Positions 21,967-34,711 of a stretch of DNA of 64,000 nucleotides are shown here, in pieces. The stretch's first letter is position 1. Every line of letters begins with the position of its first letter. Made by a program: the position numbers and the translations under genes. The notes beneath the pieces were generated by a model. The model ran no database searches and was not told the DNA's origin. It saw only the letters and a program-made list of their open reading frames with translations. The DNA comes from Grifola frondosa (taxonomy: Eukaryota > Basidiomycota > Agaricomycetes > Polyporales > Grifolaceae), in the NCBI GenBank assembly GCA_001683735.1, contig LUGG01000015.1, forward strand, positions 1,116,001-1,180,000. Direction: 5' to 3'.

Positions 21967-24900
21967 GAGAGTCCCATGGACGAAGCGAAGTGTTTGCACT
22001 TCAACGACGGCAGCACTTTCGTCAGGATATCGGCCGTCATATCTTCTGTCGGGCAATAGGACAGTGAGATTTTGCCCTCGGCAATAGCGTAGCGAATAAA
22101 ATGGAATCAGATGTCGATATGCTTGGTTCGCACATGGAAGCGGTCGTCCTTAGCGAGTGCGATAGCGGACTGATTGTCGGAGCGGAGAGGAAGGGGGTGT
22201 TCCGGGTCACCGAAGAGCTCTTTGATGAAGGAGCAGAGCCAGATGGCTTCTTTGCTGGCATGCGTCAGCGCTATGTATTCGGCCTCGGCTGTCGAGAGCG
22301 TGACGAGGTCCTGGCGCTTCGAAGACCATGAAACTGCACCGCCGTTGAGCATAAAAACATAGCCCAAAATTGCACGACGCCCTTTTGTGCTCATGCCGTC
22401 AGCATCAGAGTAGCCCACAATATCATTGTCTTCCGACCGCCTAGCACGAGCCAGACGTCCGCGGTCCCCTTGAGGTATTGATAGACACGCTTCAGCGCAT
22501 TCCAGTGCACGATGCCGGGGTTGCACCCGAATTGAGCGAGTTGTCCGACAGCAAACATGATATTGGGACGAGTAGCGACAGAGACATACTGTAATGCTCC
22601 CAATGCTTCTAAATATGGCTTGTCTCGCATCACGGCATATTCAGTGGTGGAGACGGGGCATTGATCAACGGAGAGCCGAACATGAGGATCCATGGGCTGA
22701 GCGAGAGGCTTTGCATCCGAGAAACCGTAGCGCGAGATGATGGACTCAATGTATGCACGCTGCGAGAGCGCAATCGTGTGCTTCTCGAGATTGCACCAGA
22801 CTTCGATGCCGAGGAGCCAGTGAAGTTCTCCGTTGTCTGTGATTTCAAGTTCGGACTGGATCATTTCCTTGAGATGAAGCAGGTTAGCGAGTAGGGAGCA
22901 GACAAGTGTCATGTCATCGACGTGAAGAAATATGATTGAGATTTCACCATCGGGATGATGCCGATAGAAAACGGCGTGATCGTGCTCGAGCCGTATGAGT
23001 TTGAAGCCTTCAAGGATCTTGCGTAGACGAACATACCAGCATCGTCCTGATTGATGAAGCCCATAGAGTGCAACTAGAAGGAGTAATATTTGGCCAGCTG
23101 TTAGGCCGTCAAGCTCGATGTCGGGAGGAGGGCGCATGTAAATCTTCTCATCTTCCCGCAGCTTGCCATAGAGGTATGTGCTCTTGACGTCGACTTGGTG
23201 AGTGAACCAGCCATTTCGGGCAGCAACAGAAAGGATAACACGAATAGAAGCTAGTTTGCATACTGCAGCATAGGTGTCATCAGCGAAATAATCAACACCT
23301 TCGACTTGTGTGAAGCCTTGAGTGACTAAGCACGCGCGGTAGCCTGTGACTTTGCCGCGGGCATCACACTTCATATGAAATACCCATTTCAAGCCAACAA
23401 TGTTGTGTCCCGATGAACGCGGCAGTGGATCCACGTATATCCATGCTTTCCTCAACTCCAATCTTCTTATCTCGTCTCTCATAGCCTCTTGCCACTTGGG
23501 CCAGTCTGGGCAACATTTGGCTTCTGCGACAGAACGAGGATCAAAGCCTAGGGAGTCAGATGTGGCAGCATCCATGGAGTATGCGAGTACTTCAGATTCC
23601 TCACTCTCGTCAATGGTGATCTCGGTGAGTGCACCCTCAGTGCATCCAGATGCGATATCATGAAGTTTAGCACTCGGCGTGCATTTGCGCTCGCCGGTGA
23701 CTATGTCGGGATTTTCAGGTTCTCAAATTTCGCCAGGTTCGAGCGACGGTGAACGCTCGGGTTCAGGAATGTGTCGTGGATGCTTGGGAGGAGGCGGAGC
23801 AGTGTCGGAAATATTTGAGGTAGGTCCAATGTCAAAATTGTGCTCCCCCTCGACGTGCGGAGACTCTGAGCTGAACACGACATTTTGTTTGATAGAAATC
23901 TTCCACTCTTTGGGCCAATAGATGCGGTGCCCATTCAACGCCCGATCAAGGCCTACCCAACGTGCTTCACGCCCTCGTGCATCGAACTTCGAGTCAGTCG
24001 CAATGGTGACGAAGACAATGCACCCCCATTCGTGCAAGTTCGAGACGTCCGGTGCGTGTCCATAGCGTGCTTCGAATGGTGACTGACCTTGCAGTGTGCG
24101 GTGAGCCGTCCAGTTGTAGACGTAGATGACATACACCAGAGCTTCCCCCCACAACCACTTTGGAAGACCTGATCCGGCAAGCGCGGCGTGCACACCGTTA
24201 AAGATCGTAAGGTGTGTGCATTCAGCGATGCCGTTATGTTCAGGCATGTCATGCACCATTAGCTTATGCACTGTTCCAGCACGTTCAAGGTGGGCATCCA
24301 TATCCGTGGAAAGGAATTCGCTGCCTCGGTCCAATTGGACGGTCTTTATGCGTACACCGTGCTGTGTCTGGAGCCATGCCTCAAGAGCAACATACTTCCC
24401 AAAAGCCTCGGACTTGACGTGCATAAGCGGCATCTCTAGCCATCTGGTTGCGTCGTCGACAATTGTCAAAGCGTACCTGCAGTGATCAATTGTCAAGACA
24501 GATACGGGCCCCCAGATATCCATATGAAGATGTTCGCCAAATTTCTCTGCAAGCAGAGACTGGCGTATGGATGATATCGGTGCATGACGGGCCTTCGCGA
24601 CAAGACACGTCTTGCATTTGACCTCCTCGCTGCTACGCAGGTCGAGTGTGATGCCGGTGAGTCAGTTTTGTCGTATCATAGCCTTGAGATAGCCATAATT
24701 GACGTGACCGAGTCTCTTATGAATTTCGAAGAGTGATAGTTGGACCGCCGAAGTGGCAAGCGAAGCATGAGCCGAATCGTAGAAAATCTGATATAGATGA
24801 TCTTCACATGGAACTGAAATGACAATGTCATTATGTTGATTGCAGATAATCAGGTTGCCATCATAGCCTAGCCACGCAAACCCAGCGGCCTCGACAACAC

Positions 24901-26260
24901 CCAAAGAGATGAGGGTCGTGTGCATTTTGGGCACGTGAAGAACACCCTTGAGGCGGATGTGTTTGCTGCCGTTCTCAGCAGGTAAGTGCAGTAGCATGTC
25001 ACCTACACCATGCAAGTAAAAGACTTCCGAGTTCACAGTGTGGATCTGGTGTGGCGTGGTGGTGCAGAAATTCAAGAGGCGATCGAGGTGCGGCATCATA
25101 TGCCGCGAAGCGCCAGAGTCGAAAATGTCGATGCGGCGTCCGGATTCAATGATACTGGCAAAAGCGTGGTATGTGTCAGGAATATGAACCTCCTCCTGTG
25201 CAGCTAGGTCAGAACAATCAATGACAATTTCTTCTTCATAAGGGATCATTGTGCAGGCACTCCAGGCCTCTTCAATGTGTGCCGACGATTCAGGTGCCGC
25301 TATGACAGCTGACGCAGATGAGTCCTTCGTTGCACCATCCTTTGGCTTGGCGTCGGTCTTCACCTTGCCATTGCTCGTACCTGTACTGGTGGATGTGGCC
25401 TCGGACTTCTTGGTTTTCTGATAAAATTGCTTCTTCGATGGACACTCCGGAGAGCGGTGCCCCTTGCCGCTGCACTTGAAACACGTCAAGTTCTCCTCAG
25501 AACGGTGAGTACTATTCTTGTTTGAGTTCACGCCGTGTCCCCAATTACTGCCACGTCCGTGTCCTCATGTCCCACCATGTTCACGTCCTCGTGTCCCACC
25601 ACATCCATTGGTGAAAGCAGCGTTAGCTGCAACACTTTTGTCGGTGGTCTTGAGGACGGCGCATGAGTCTGCTTCAGCACGGAGCGCTTTGATGATTTCT
25701 GCAGAGGTTACGATACGGCGCGTAGCACCAGTTGCCAAGGTCGAGTTATAGATGTTGATAGCGGTGGCGATGGCGGTGACAACGGGAGCAAAGGAGTGGG
25801 GAATAGATGTGGTGATAGCATTGATGTAAGTCCGATCTTCGATCTTCACATTCATCTCGGAGAGCTTATCCTTGAGTTCGGAAAGTTGATCCAGGTGTTG
25901 GCAAACCTTTCGCTCATCAGTGCAACGAAGCGAGAAGAGCTTCGCCTCCGTCCATGCCTCGGAAGCGGCAGTGGACATGCCAAACTCCGTCTTCAAACCA
26001 GACATCACGGAGTGAACTTCTGTGACACTGATATACTTCTTGAATAGTGAGTCGGGAAATTTTCCTGTAATTGCATTGAGCATTTGCTTATTCAGCTTTA
26101 GCTCTGCAGCTGAAGAAGAGTCCACTGCGTGAACGAGCAAGTCTTCAGCTTCACAGGCACCTGTGGCACGTTCGATGCGGCCGAGCCATATGCGGTAGTT
26201 CGAGCCATCGGATGACAGCTTCGGGACTTCGGAAAATTCCTTGGTGACAGTCGTGGACAT
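21957..26260 (-). pseudogene. copia gag-pol polyprotein, disabled
   Basis: The gag start is taken at 26260 (MSTTVTKEFSEVPKL). The frame continues through a zinc knuckle CFKCSGKGHRSPEC, protease DSGASRHMM, a GAG-pre-integrase segment (RLGHVNYGYLKAM), integrase (MDIWGPV, then DRGSEF and PEHNGIAE), reverse transcriptase with FLHVDDM in place of the common YVDDM, and RNase H (WSSKRQDLVTLSTAEAEYIA). In-frame TGA codons lie at 25565-25567, 24662-24664, 23723-23725 and 22107-22109. All sit in one continuous frame. Between about 22440 and 22410 one base is missing, so RNase H is in another frame. The last stop replaces the well-conserved Arg of HIDIR. The element cannot make full-length protein from this copy. 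Confidence 0.92.
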
Positions 26261-26547
26261 GACGGGTAAGAAGATGATAGTCGGAGGGCTAGTCAAGGGG
26301 ATCGGAGATGAGAATGTGAGGACGTCGAGGTCGATTCGAGTGAGATGGGCAAATGGAGAGTCAGAGTGATAGGGAGGGAGATCCGTAAGGTCCGAATCTT
26401 CGTAACCTTGTCGAAGTCTTAGCATACACGACGCAAAGGAATACGTGCAGTGCGCGAGTGTAACGGTCTGTCGATAGTGTAGAAAATATGGCATAAAATA
26501 TTGGTGCATACACAAAAAAATCAAGAGACACCTCAGCTGTCAAGGCC

Positions 26548-26560
26548 AGGGCTCATAACC
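26548..26560 (-). promoter_or_regulatory. primer binding site, half-tRNA-iMet type
   Basis: Directly after the 5' LTR the element strand reads GGTTATGAGCCCT. This is complementary to the anticodon arm of initiator tRNA-Met (GGGCTCATAACC), not to its 3' end. Ty5 and Drosophila copia prime from such a cleaved half tRNA. Confidence 0.8.
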
Positions 26561-26948
26561 TAACAATGTAGGTGATGCGACAGGGAACGACTGAGTGACG
26601 AGACAAGACCGGAGAGGAGCTGCAGTGACGCGGAGGTCAGCGGAATGCTCCAGGTGTTAAAACTCTATATTCATACCTGCAGTGACGCGGAGGTCACTGC
26701 ATGACTTGTAAGTGTTAATACAATGAAACAGAAGTAAGAAGACGTACGCGGAATGCTCCAGGTGTAAAACTCTGGAGTATCCGGTACTCGTTAAGCTACT
26801 TAAGTAGAATAGAGTCATCTTGTAAGGTAATCGGGATGCAAGACATTCGATGGAACAAAACAACAAAGAGAACAATACAAACAAGAGAAAGTTGACCGTG
26901 CGTGTATTGTAAACATGCTGTACAATAACGAAGTCTCAGATTGCAACA
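26561..26948 (-). repeat. copia 5' LTR
   Basis: This 388-bp copy differs from the 3' LTR by two transitions near its inner end and three small changes in short runs. It should contain the element promoter. Confidence 0.93.
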
Positions 26949-26953
26949 ATTGT
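26949..26953. repeat. copia target site duplication, right copy (ATTGT)
   Basis: Same five bases as at 21559-21563, directly after the outer end of the 5' LTR. Confidence 0.85.
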
Positions 26954-27032
26954 TACAGCTCCCTTCACAGAGATTGGAGGTTGATGCAAGGAAGATACTA
27001 AGATTGATGGACAACAATGTGCCTCTGCTTCC

Positions 27033-30000
27033 ATGAATAGTAGGTACACAGGAGGTATTGTAAGTGCTTCAGCCTCTGTCACCATGCCACTTGTTACAAA
27101 GCATGTCATCCACCACAAAGATCTCCTCCTTGATTATCCAGCCTGTCACAGCAACACCATCTTATGCAATGTAAAATTTATGCCTGTCTCGGAAGATGGG
27201 TTCATCTATTCTCAATGCTATCTGATCCTGAATGACCCCATTTTGCATTGGCAGTCAATTATATTTGGGATTGTTACACAAATCTCCCCAGCTGAATGTT
27301 ATCTCACGACTCAAGGTGATGCCCATCTTCTGCAAAATAAGCTACAAACCAGCAGAGCCACCTACAAGCTGGTTGCATCATGTTGGTTGCAGACTCTTAA
27401 CAGAGATGACAAAGAGGTTCAGAAATGGAATCAAATGTTGCACCACCTGGTAGACATCGTCTCAGTTGATCTCAAAGAGGACGGGGCATTGGTCAGATCT
27501 TCATCTCCAGGTTATGTGGTCTGTGTGGGACAGTGAATGAGAGGTGCATGATGTGATTTTTCTATCAATTGATACAGTGGTCTAATGAGCAACCTATAGC
27601 ACTCTCATCCTGATGGACTTCTTGTCAACAGTGATGATGGGGATGGATATTTCCAGCTCCTCATTCTGGCAGACATCCTGTTTCAAAGATGTGTGCGAGT
27701 GCACTTCATACTGTGCCATGGGCCACCAGTGTATGGATGGAGACTTGTGGTCACATCAGTTCTTTCAGTTCAGATACTAACATTGTAATACTTCATCACT
27801 TAAATTTTGTCTCCACTGTTGAGGCACTCATGTCTACATACAATTTCTTTACATGCTTGTAAATATTATCTTGAGCTCCTGAAACAGTGTGATTATTTAA
27901 GTTTGCATGGAAATGTAATGAGTGAAGGAGGACATCCTTTATGAAAATATAGCTGACTGAGCTGTTTCAAGCTTACGGGCAAATACAGTTTGCTTCTGTG
28001 GATACATAAACATGATGGAGCAGACAGCAAGTTGCTCTTTTTAGCATCCCTGAGCTCCTTTTGCATGTTCTGAAATGTCTGTCTTTGAGCCAGATGTTGT
28101 GTGCACTATCATTAAAAACACCTTACTGGAGAGCCAGCAAAAGAGCTTTGAGTTTAACTGGATGGCTGTGATATGTGCACGTTTATTTTCTGCAGTGCCT
28201 AGATATTGATATAAGAGGTGAAACAGGTCAATAAATGGGTGGACAACTAGATGAAAAATCACTCATTTTAATTGCGAGTGAATGAACAGCTTCAGTGGGA
28301 GGCCAATATTGTTGAATACATGCAATTTATCTTTGATGAGATGAAGGTCCATAGCAATGTGAAGAAGGTGATGATGCCTCACATTTTGAAGAAAGATATC
28401 CCCATCCTTGGACCATGGTTTCTGTCACCATTGTACCTGCATCTGGAAAAGTGAAACATTCTCCCTATGATTGAGCTGAAGATTGCTTACCTGTGACCTC
28501 TGAATATCATCCATCCCTTTTACTATGAGCACATAAAGCACTGTCCACAATGTGATTCAGATGAGGTACTCTGGGACAGCTGGACTAATGCAGAACATTG
28601 GAAGCTCCATGACATTCAAGAGGAGAAGTGTGCACTGAGATATCATCTTCGGTGCAAATTATGTGAGAGATACTTCAGCAAGAATATGCCAGAGAGTGGA
28701 AAGGGTCAGTATTGCTTCACCACCATGACACCTGTCTTCTGGCAAAAGTGAGAGTTCTGGTGTTTACCTCATTCATCGCATTTCCCATATCAGTTTCAAT
28801 AGAGATGACTAACCCTAGCACAAGGTGGCATTCCAATTTTCTTCCAATGCTGTGGACTCACATGTGAGCTATTTGATCTGATTGTTGAATTGCATTTGTC
28901 GACAACATCAGGTGGCCTAGCAGAAAACATCAAATGCAAGTGGTACCACAGTGAAGTTAAGTGTCATACATACTAATCAGCTTATCTTTATAGAATTGCA
29001 CCTCTTGGAGTACCAGCAACAGGTGCTGGAATATTTGTGCTTATTTAAAGCATGTGAGAAAAGCATGCTGAAATTGTTTAGCACTGACAATATTCTCTTT
29101 GCTGTGCAAACTGGACTACAATGATAAGCTAATCATCCATGACTTGATTACGGACATATTCCTGAAGTTTAGCAAGTGCACTCAGCAAGCAGAGTTAACA
29201 GCATACTCACAGTCCTTGACAGGTGAGCATCATGCTCAAGTTTCACACCTACTATTGACAGTGATCTAATTTTGCAAAGAGATATCGATCTCTCTTGACA
29301 ATGCATTCAAGTCAGGAGTGAGGGCTACAGTGGTTGACAAGAAAAAAGCATGCTCAAAGCCTATGAGGGGGGTATTTTCAGCATGGTTAATGAGAAAAAT
29401 GAGATACTGGGCTAGGTGCATATAATGGGATTTTTGCTGTGGCTTGATGTGCTTAACATACAGAACAAAGACTGTGTCAGATCAATACAAATGCTGAGAT
29501 TGAGAAATTGCTCGAGGGGCTGAAGCGACACTTTGTTGAGCTCACCATGGCATTTCCTGAGATGATCATTGCTGATAATTGCTGTCACATCCATGGCACC
29601 ATTAGCAAGATATTTTCTGATGCATGCATCATCCTGGATGTCTATCATATGCTCACTCAGTGAGTAACAACTCAGATCACATACATAGTGTAGCATGCTT
29701 ACTTAATTTGACTCTAGATATCTTGTCATTATGATTAATTGCTCAAAAAACCCACATTGAGGAGCAGTCACAAAAGATATTGTTAGCACAATTTTGAAGA
29801 ATTGAGCAGATAATGGAAAGCATGCAGAGTACTGGGGGAAACAGAAGCAAAAAGAGCACCTGCAGGCTGTGTTCGAGAAGTGGGCAATGGTGGAAAATGT
29901 ATGGACAGCTGCAGCATTTAAGGTACATCTCAGCAATCCACTACTGTGGCAAATTACTACTAAAACTTACCGCATGCTGTGAAGATATATGTCAATTAGC

Positions 30001-32345
30001 TCAATCATGTCAAGAGAGGCTGCCTTGCATGTCCATGGGAGGATATTGCAGCTAATGAAAGCCATATTGAGGGGTTACACAAGGGATGGAATTCTCATGT
30101 GATCTTTTGCAAGTGGCCTGAAGGTTTTCACAGCATTGGGTCATGACTTCATTCTTTGGTGAAATGTTCGCATTGCCACATCACATGCAGACTCATGTGA
30201 CAGCTCTACATTTATCAGGTCCACTCATGGATCCCATCATATCTACCTCATGAACCACATCAACTGCAAGTGGAACTTACTTCTTGTTTAGGAAAAGCAA
30301 GGATCGGGCCTCCATTGATGATATTTGCTTTGCAACACATCAAGCAGAGAGACATTTGACCTTGTTATCTCTGATCATAGTTTGACATTTGGGGGCTTAC
30401 TGCAAATTAAGGACAAGATGGACTCAAATGATCCTGTTTGAAGCTTGAAGCATTTTCTGATAGTGAGCTCAACATGGAACCTGAGGTTGTCATGTGACAC
30501 TTGAATATTGACCCACAACTGCTGCTTTGCCCTCTGTTAATCTCTTCTCTGTGACATCTGAGTCTATCCACCCAACTGTCCACTGACCCACCTCTTTCTG
30601 GACCAACTTTATTTTCTGAGCCTTCCTCTGAGCCTCTATCTCCACAACTGTTATTCTCACAGCTTCCATTCTCTCACTTGCATCCTTCAAGCACTACTAT
30701 TGATGGTAGTGATGGCACACATAGTGTGCTGGCAGTGGGAGCAGATTGTTCAGGACTGAAGCTCACAGTGGTGAGTGATATGTAAATGCTGTCCTTTGAT
30801 CAGGACTCACTTTCATTGATGAAGGACCTTACTTTGGACTCACCCACAGTTAGCATTAACTCCTTTAAGCACAAGTTGGATGCACTACAAGATGGCATGG
30901 GGCTGGAACAACCTGCATGTAAGAAGGCTAGAGGTGTCAACGAGGAGGTGAGTGGCAGAGTTGTCATGACGATTTACATATGATGAGGAGGTCATTCACT
31001 CCTCACAGACTCCAAGCCAGAGAACAGGCTCACTGGAGTCATTTTTCATGTGTACTAACAAGCAACTGCATCATCATGCTGAAAGAAGATCAGTTTAGCA
31101 ATAACATCCTCTGGTGCAGCCAACACTACAACTAACATGGCTGACGTTATGCACCTTAGAACATTGACTATCCCACTTCCTGCACCTCCACCTGCCAAAG
31201 ACCTCAAGGACCTCACGTGTTCACAGCACCTCTTCTGCGTCTATACCAAAATTGATGCGTGGGTGCTGAAGATTAAATGTGACAAGTACTACCTCTTCAT
31301 GGACATGTGGTTTGATAAAAAGTGGATGTCATTTTCGATGATACCACAGAGGTGATGTCTGTGACCACAGTGTACAATGAGCGACTCAAGGCCATTAATG
31401 ATGCCAGTAATTGAAAGACAGTCCCAAAGAAGCCATGTGCACTCATCGATAAGCTCGGGGAGATCGAGGCAATCATCATTGACAGGGTTAGCAGGAATGA
31501 TCACCAGTGTACGTAGCCCACTATGCTCACCCTGGATGATCCCATACTAACATGTTCTGGCTTTGCATCAGCTCACAATGGCACTGAGACCTTCTGGCAG
31601 AAGCACTCCTCCATCATCGCACTGAGCAAGTCAGATCCTGCAGAGTCAGGTGCCAGATCAGTGAGTTAGTTTTCTCACCATTTGCATTATCATCCATATC
31701 TCACAAACTCACTGTAATTTTTCCATGGAGGTAGCACAAGGCACAAATGTGTGGCTGCTATCACCAGATCAGGCAGCATCAGATTCAAAAACAACCACCA
31801 GAAGCAACATTGTTCCAATGGTGTCAAGCCCAAGAATACAATCAACTCATTGCCCAACTGACCCTAGTCATCTGGCATCTTCTCGAATGGCACTCATTTC
31901 CATTAATTATGTTTCTGTTGACACTCCGTGAGATGTATGAGAAGATGGTCTTGAAATGACAGCTGTGACCTTGTCATCGACCTGAAATATGCAGGTGCTG
32001 TCCATCATGGCTTCATCCTCTTTCAGCTGTTTGAATCACTCACATTGAGCCCCTTGCTTTCCGAGCTCATCATTATACATGATGACAAGCAGCACCTGCA
32101 GATGGACTATCTGTCTAACTCTTCCAGCTTGCAGCACACTGCTGCATCATTCATTCCATTACTGGTTGCATTGTCATCATCCTCGAGTCAGGCAGCTTCA
32201 AGTTGTTCAAGTTGAGGGGGAGTCCAAAGTTCCAAATCTGGAAATCCCTGGGAATGGCGAAGTTGTCGCAGGCCTGGTGACTAGGCTCATCCTGTTCTGG
32301 CAATTAGAAATTCAAAACCCCATTGTGTCATTCACCAGAACATAA
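27033..32345 (+). pseudogene. decayed multicopy DUF6729-type element gene
   Basis: Scattered plus-strand segments in changing frames resemble a large protein that recurs in many copies in Agaricomycete genomes and carries DUF6729. Readable pieces in order include KACEKSMLKLFSTDNILFAV, SLDNAFKSGVRATVVDKKKA, GGIFSMVNEKNEILG, LKRHFVELTMAFPEMIIADN, and downstream PPAKDLKDLTCSQHLFCVYT and KYYLFMDMWFDKKWMSF. Stops and frameshifts are frequent, so no protein can be made. The first frame (27033-27536, 167 aa) happens to be open but has no recognised motif. CpG is very rare in this interval. The multicopy nature comes from memory of the family; element ends were not found. Confidence 0.5.
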
Positions 32346-32695
32346 GATAAACCCAGTATACTTTTGACTACTTCACTTGTGGAGTGATAGTGTTCTCTGC
32401 CCATCCACTCCAATTATTTTATTGTTCCAGATGGTCCATGACTCTCAGGCAAATGCAAAATCCACAGTCAGACTATAAATACTCATTTTGATGGTGACTC
32501 ATCTTATGTACTAGTACAAGGTGCTATAATAGACATTCTCAAAGCAGCATGTGTTTAAGCACACAAAGAGGTCTATTGTCACATACTAAACATTTATGGC
32601 AATGAAGTGTTTGAATCATGATACAGATGAGAGGTCATCAATGATAGCTGATGCTACTATATTAATACAACCATCAAGCTTTTATGGGGTGTGTA

Positions 32696-33297
32696 TAGTA
32701 TTGTGTGGGCCCAGCTTCAGACTTCAAGCTGGCCAAGCAAGCTTTAAGTAGGCCGGGCTAAGCTGAGCCATAAAGAATGACTTGCAAGGGCTTGTAGCCT
32801 GGCCTAAGGATCAAGCTGGCCAAAGCCAAGTCATCAAGCTGGGGCTTTTAGTATGTAGTAATTCACATCACTGAAAAACATCTACATTCATTTTGAAACC
32901 TCAAAATGAAGTTTTGCTGCAAGTTTTCACAATCAAATCACAAAAACTTGTTGAGTCTCTGACATAATTCTCAACTTGGTTGTATATTTTTTAAATTAGA
33001 GTCTGCAGCAAGGTGATATTATAATTTTTGAAACATTTTCACTATTTTTTCACTACATTTTCACTAAGCTATATCTACAGGTTATTACATTCAATATTTA
33101 GTACCACTGCAGAACATTTCTGAATCAGATACTGAAGAAAAAAAGTAGTACAAAAAAGCTGGGGCCTGAGCCAAAGCCAAGTCCTGACTTAGGCTTTTGA
33201 TGGCTCATGGTCTGGCCTGACACTCAACAAAGTCAGAGCCATCTGAAGCCAGGCCAAAGTTGTGACTTTCAAGCCAAGCTGGGCCCACATCACACTA
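32696..33297. mobile_element. hAT-type MITE, 602 bp
   Basis: The left end TAGTATTGTGTGGGCCCAG and the inverted right end TAGTGTGATGTGGGCCCAG match over about 22 bp. The 8 bp outside, GGTGTGTA (left) and GGTGTGTG (right), are a target duplication with one difference. The TAGTG end and 8-bp duplication are hAT hallmarks. The interior has no coding capacity. It carries imperfect GGCC/AAGCTGG-rich subterminal repeats near both ends around an AT-rich centre. Confidence 0.85.
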
Positions 33298-34053
33298 GGT
33301 GTGTGTTGAAATTACAGTATGGACAACAGACTATGGAGAATAGCTGCTAGTGCTGTTAACACAAAATGACAATCAATATGGCCACTTATGAAAGTATGAT
33401 GATCATTATTCACTGTCACATACATGCAGAGCAGTCATTAGTCTTTGTCATATGGGGCTGACATATGAGCTACACAAAGGTGACAGATGATGTGTGAGAC
33501 ATGAATATCTGCCTAATAAAGCTCATTATCCAACTCAAAGTTATATGAAACATCTGCTGGGTGATAGAATGTGGATAATGTATGCTCAAAAAGGGTGATC
33601 AGCCAACAAAAAGTCACATGTGCATGTCAGATTTTCAGTCTCATAACTAATTTTGAAAAAATTAAAATGTGACTCAAAACTGTTACTCACATCAATTTAA
33701 CAGGGAGAAAACATTCAAAAATTAAAGGCTCAGTGTAGAGAGCACTTACAAGAAATATGTTCCATCAGAATGAGCAGAAAGGAGCTTTTAATCTTTGATG
33801 AAAGTGAATTTTTGGATTAGAATCTGCTCTAATAGAAGATACATATTTTTAAATCATAGATGAATGTACTAGATGACATAAGCATGACAATGGACAATAT
33901 TTTACTAGCTTGAAATACAGTGAGAGTATTAATTACTTATAGTATTTCTGCTTTCAACTAGTACCTTAAGTGTGTGATAAGATCTTATTGGATGAGTGCA
34001 TGTGATGTGTCACATTGTGACTATATAGTTATAAGTACACTGGGGCTATCTTA
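33298..34053. other. AT-rich, CpG-poor, no gene
   Basis: No open frame above 60 codons and no recognisable repeat end. Confidence 0.5.
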
Positions 34054-34711
34054 CACTAGCTTCCAAAAGTATCTGCACACTTTGTAGTTTAGTTCATGCA
34101 CTGTCTCCTTATGACAGAACAAATACATTTTACAATTAATATATAATACTACTATATACCAAAGGCCTCAAGAATAATATGTCAATACATTTCAGTCTCA
34201 TTTCTTAAATGGGCTAGGGATTCAAGTCATATGTGTCACACACACTGTGACTAAACTGCAGCTGTGACTTTTTAGCACAATATCACACTATTCTCTGCAT
34301 CATTTCTGCCATTTAGACTGTAGACATATCTATGGGATATACCTCTCCTACTATATGTAGTTGCATCCTCCAACTCCATAATGAAAATGTACCACTGGAA
34401 AAAATTGCTGAGCACTTTAATCTCATGTGACAGACTATTTATAGCATCATTGATTGCTATAATTAGACTAAAAGTTGTTTAGCCTGACTGAAAAGTGACT
34501 GATCTCACAGACTGAATCACAAGAACAGACATTTTGCTATTCTACAGTTTGATCAAGGCCACACTTTGAATATTGCCTGCCTTCAGTGAGAGTATTTTCC
34601 AACTGTTCATCTTAACACTATATGTCATGCATAATTTAAATGAGTCAAAGTAATCAAATATATTAAATTTTCAGAAAAAAGTAGGTGTTCAGATACTTTT
34701 GGGAGCTAGTG
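34054..34711 (+). mobile_element. Tc1/mariner element, internally deleted
   Basis: Ends are CACTAGCTTCCAAAAGTATC and, inverted at the right, CACTAGCTCCCAAAAGTATC, continuing CTGCACAC versus CTGAACAC. A TA dinucleotide flanks each side, the Tc1 target. The 658-bp body retains a decayed start of a transposase: PLEKIAEHFNL resembles the first helix-turn-helix of Tc1-like enzymes, and downstream residues contain several stops. The DDE catalytic region is missing, so the copy is non-autonomous. Confidence 0.85.

Larger units (their letters stand above)
21564..26948 (-). mobile_element. Ty1-copia LTR retrotransposon
   Basis: A complete 5385-bp element in minus orientation: 5' LTR 26561-26948, primer site 26548-26560, one gag-pol frame, polypurine tract and 3' LTR 21564-21952. 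The order protease, integrase, reverse transcriptase, RNase H identifies copia. It is flanked by the 5-bp duplication ATTGT. LTRs differ at only about five positions by eye, so the insertion is fairly recent. The coding frame is nevertheless disabled by four in-frame TGA codons and a frameshift. It marks the border between the gene-rich and the AT-rich, CpG-poor parts of the window. Confidence 0.95.
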
